A stretch of DNA of 64,000 nucleotides from WTFY01 sp965203725 (GTDB lineage Bacteria > Pseudomonadota > Gammaproteobacteria > UBA4575): positions 682,001 to 746,000 of the forward strand of contig CBDBDH010000001.1 in NCBI GenBank assembly GCA_965203725.1. The letters run 5' to 3'. Shown here piece after piece: positions 62,594 through 64,000 of this stretch; within the stretch, counting starts at the first letter, position 1; the number at the start of each line of letters is the position of its first letter. The notes below the pieces were generated by a model. It ran no database searches. It was given only the letters and a program-made list of their open reading frames with translations, and was not told the DNA's origin. The position numbers and the translations under genes were made by a program.

Positions 62594-63567
62594 TGCTCCC
62601 AGCCCGCAGCATGGCCTACGGCCTGCCTGGACCCGCAGCCTCGGTCGTGCTTTTCCTAGTGCTGTGGCTGTCCTCCGGATGCGAGGACGCCCGAGTCGGC
62701 GCCGACTGCAGCCAGTGGAACACGAAGGAATTCTTCCGGCAGGCGGGCGCGGCCGAGGTACGCACCTGCCTGCAGGCCGGCGCGAGCCTTGAAGTGCGCA
62801 ATTTCTTTGGCGAGAACCCGATCCATGTGGCGGCGATGCACAGTGAAGAGCCTGCGGTCATCGAGGCGCTGGTCGAGGCCGGCGCCAATCCCAACGCACT
62901 GGCCGCGGAAGGCACCACGCCCCTGCACGCGGCCGTAGACCTCAACGAGAACCTGGACATCATCACCGCCCTCGCGCAGGCGGGCGCCGACCCCAACCGC
63001 CGCGACCATTACGGCTGGATGCCGCTGCACGTGGCCGTGGTCAACCCGCACGACGCACCCGGGATCACGAAGGCCCTGCTTAGGATCGGCGCGGACCCGC
63101 ATGCGCGCGGCTACTACGGCACCACCGTGCTGCACCGTGCGGCCCGCTATGCCACGCACCCGAAGGCCGTGATCCGTATTCTTTCCAGGGCCGGAGTCGA
63201 CCTGGACGTGCGCACCTCGAACGGCTCCGCGCCGCTGCACTGGGCGGCCACCTATTCCGGTGGCACCGATGCCATCCGTGCGCTGATCAAGGCCGGCGCC
63301 GACCCCAACGCCCAGGACCGCATGGGGGCGACTGCACTGCACAGCGCGATCCGCTTCAACGAGCGCCCCAAGGCCGTGGTCGCCACCCTGATCGAGCTCG
63401 GCACCGATCCGAGCCTGCGCAACCTGACCGGACAGACGCCCTGGGAGTACGTGCAGATGTACGACCCGATGGAGAATACCGGCTCCTGGAAGGCCCTGCG
63501 GGACGGTTACCTGCAGGCGATGGGACGTGCCTCCGACCCGGAGCCCGCCTGGGGTCCCCCGAATTGA
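62590..63567 (+). CDS. Ankyrin-repeat lipoprotein
   Basis: The protein has 325 residues, overlapping tesA by ATGA. The N-terminus is hydrophobic with lipobox-like WLSSGC (near residue 31), so it is probably a periplasmic lipoprotein. The cap CSQWNTKEFFRQAGAAEVRT begins the ankyrin region, followed by about six or seven 33-37-residue repeats (GENPIHVAAMH, GTTPLHAAVDL, GWMPLHVAVVN, GTTVLHRAARY, GSAPLHWAATY, GATALHSAIRF). The repeats probably bind a protein partner. Co-translation with TesA suggests a common complex. Confidence 0.88.
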   Translation: MMLPARSMAYGLPGPAASVVLFLVLWLSSGCEDARVGADCSQWNTKEFFRQAGAAEVRTCLQAGASLEVRNFFGENPIHVAAMHSEEPAVIEALVEAGANPNALAAEGTTPLHAAVDLNENLDIITALAQAGADPNRRDHYGWMPLHVAVVNPHDAPGITKALLRIGADPHARGYYGTTVLHRAARYATHPKAVIRILSRAGVDLDVRTSNGSAPLHWAATYSGGTDAIRALIKAGADPNAQDRMGATALHSAIRFNERPKAVVATLIELGTDPSLRNLTGQTPWEYVQMYDPMENTGSWKALRDGYLQAMGRASDPEPAWGPPN

Positions 63568-63649
63568 TCGCTTTTTAACCGATCTGCTTGCATCAGGTCT
63601 GCCGAGGGGCCATCATTGGAGTCCCATAGCCCGGAATTAGAACCATAAT

Positions 63650-64000
63650 ATGAACCGGTTCCGCAGCCTATTGGCGGCCTGCCTCTGCCTGGCGGCGGCC
63701 AGCCAGGTCACCCTGGGGGCCCAGTGCACCCACTGGAACTCCGAGCAGTTCTTTGAGCGTGCCACCGTGGATGCGGTGCGTGCCTGCCTCGCCGAGGGCG
63801 CCGACCCGAACGACCGCGACGAGTACGGCATCACGCCGCTGCATCGAACGGCTGGGCTCAACAGCGACGCCGCCGTGACCGCGGCGCTGCTGGAGGCCGG
63901 TGCGGACCCGATGGCGCGCATGCACGAGTACGACTGGACCCCGCTGCACGTGGCCGCCATGAATGATGACAACCCGGTTGGGGTGGTCACGGCCCTGATG
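63650..64000 (+). CDS. Secreted ankyrin-repeat protein, C-terminus beyond window
   Basis: The frame is open from the ATG at 63650 to the right edge (117 codons). A signal peptide (LLAACLCLAAASQVTLGA) is followed by CTHWNSEQFFERATVDAVRA, the same cap as in the two genes before, and ankyrin repeats (GITPLHRTAGL; DWTPLHVAAMN). It is the third member of a tandem family. It has its own 82-base leader, so it may be separately expressed. Confidence 0.88.
   Translation, partial: MNRFRSLLAACLCLAAASQVTLGAQCTHWNSEQFFERATVDAVRACLAEGADPNDRDEYGITPLHRTAGLNSDAAVTAALLEAGADPMARMHEYDWTPLHVAAMNDDNPVGVVTALM

Overview
The window reads as a chromosomal segment of a high-GC gammaproteobacterium. The evidence is the tesA / ybbA-ybbP arrangement at the right edge, a large TonB-dependent receptor, and a bufferin operon. 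The lineage cannot be fixed from sequence alone. GC-rich blocks with tight operons alternate with AT-rich, gene-sparse blocks full of defence and toxin-antitoxin genes. This is the look of a genomic island built up by repeated insertion and decay. No tRNA, rRNA, CRISPR array, integrase or intact insertion sequence was recognised.

Layout. 1-618: start of an outer-membrane barrel gene running off the left edge. 835-2508: HIRAN protein plus HipA-like kinase. 2671-7420: four translationally coupled genes of a GI-type (ICE) conjugation apparatus, one with an in-frame stop. 7614-13585: TonB receptor, HigB remnant with HigA, DinB polymerase, small secreted and membrane proteins, AraC fragment. 13586-17389: AT-rich island with a membrane coiled-coil protein, a VWA-like membrane protein and a membrane-anchored nuclease. 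17390-22301: ion-transport block (CPA2 antiporter, MscS channel, frameshifted SulP/STAS). 22388-23585: tiny gene and an XRE/ImmA pair. 24134-27682: second DinB polymerase and a bufferin operon (bufABC).

27689-54648 is a long defence island: DUF4062 protein, KAP NTPase, lipase, decayed nucleotidyltransferase and antitoxin genes, DEDDh exonuclease, Doc toxin with antitoxin, two PD-(D/E)XK-like proteins, an SbcD-like / SbcC-like / OLD nuclease module, an ion channel, and a four-gene operon (PD-(D/E)XK nuclease, HEPN protein, about 2000-residue DUF4011 helicase-nuclease, BRCT protein). 55624-57213 is a TbpB-like lipoprotein. 57623-58231 is the C-terminal remnant of the conjugative VirB4-like ATPase, ending against ybbP. 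58232-64000 is the ybbP-ybbA / tesA locus, where TesA is fused to ankyrin repeats and followed by two more ankyrin genes sharing the same cap motif.

How it fits together. The conjugation genes at 2.7-7.4 kb and the VirB4 remnant at 57.6-58.2 kb lie on the same strand in the order expected for one ICE transfer module, with about 50 kb of cargo between them. The element is no longer self-transmissible as seen here: VirB4 is truncated and frameshifted, and a small membrane gene carries a stop. Many cargo genes are also broken (HigB, STAS, AraC, channel copy, HigA-like, Doc start). The intact multi-gene defence operons stand out as the parts under selection.
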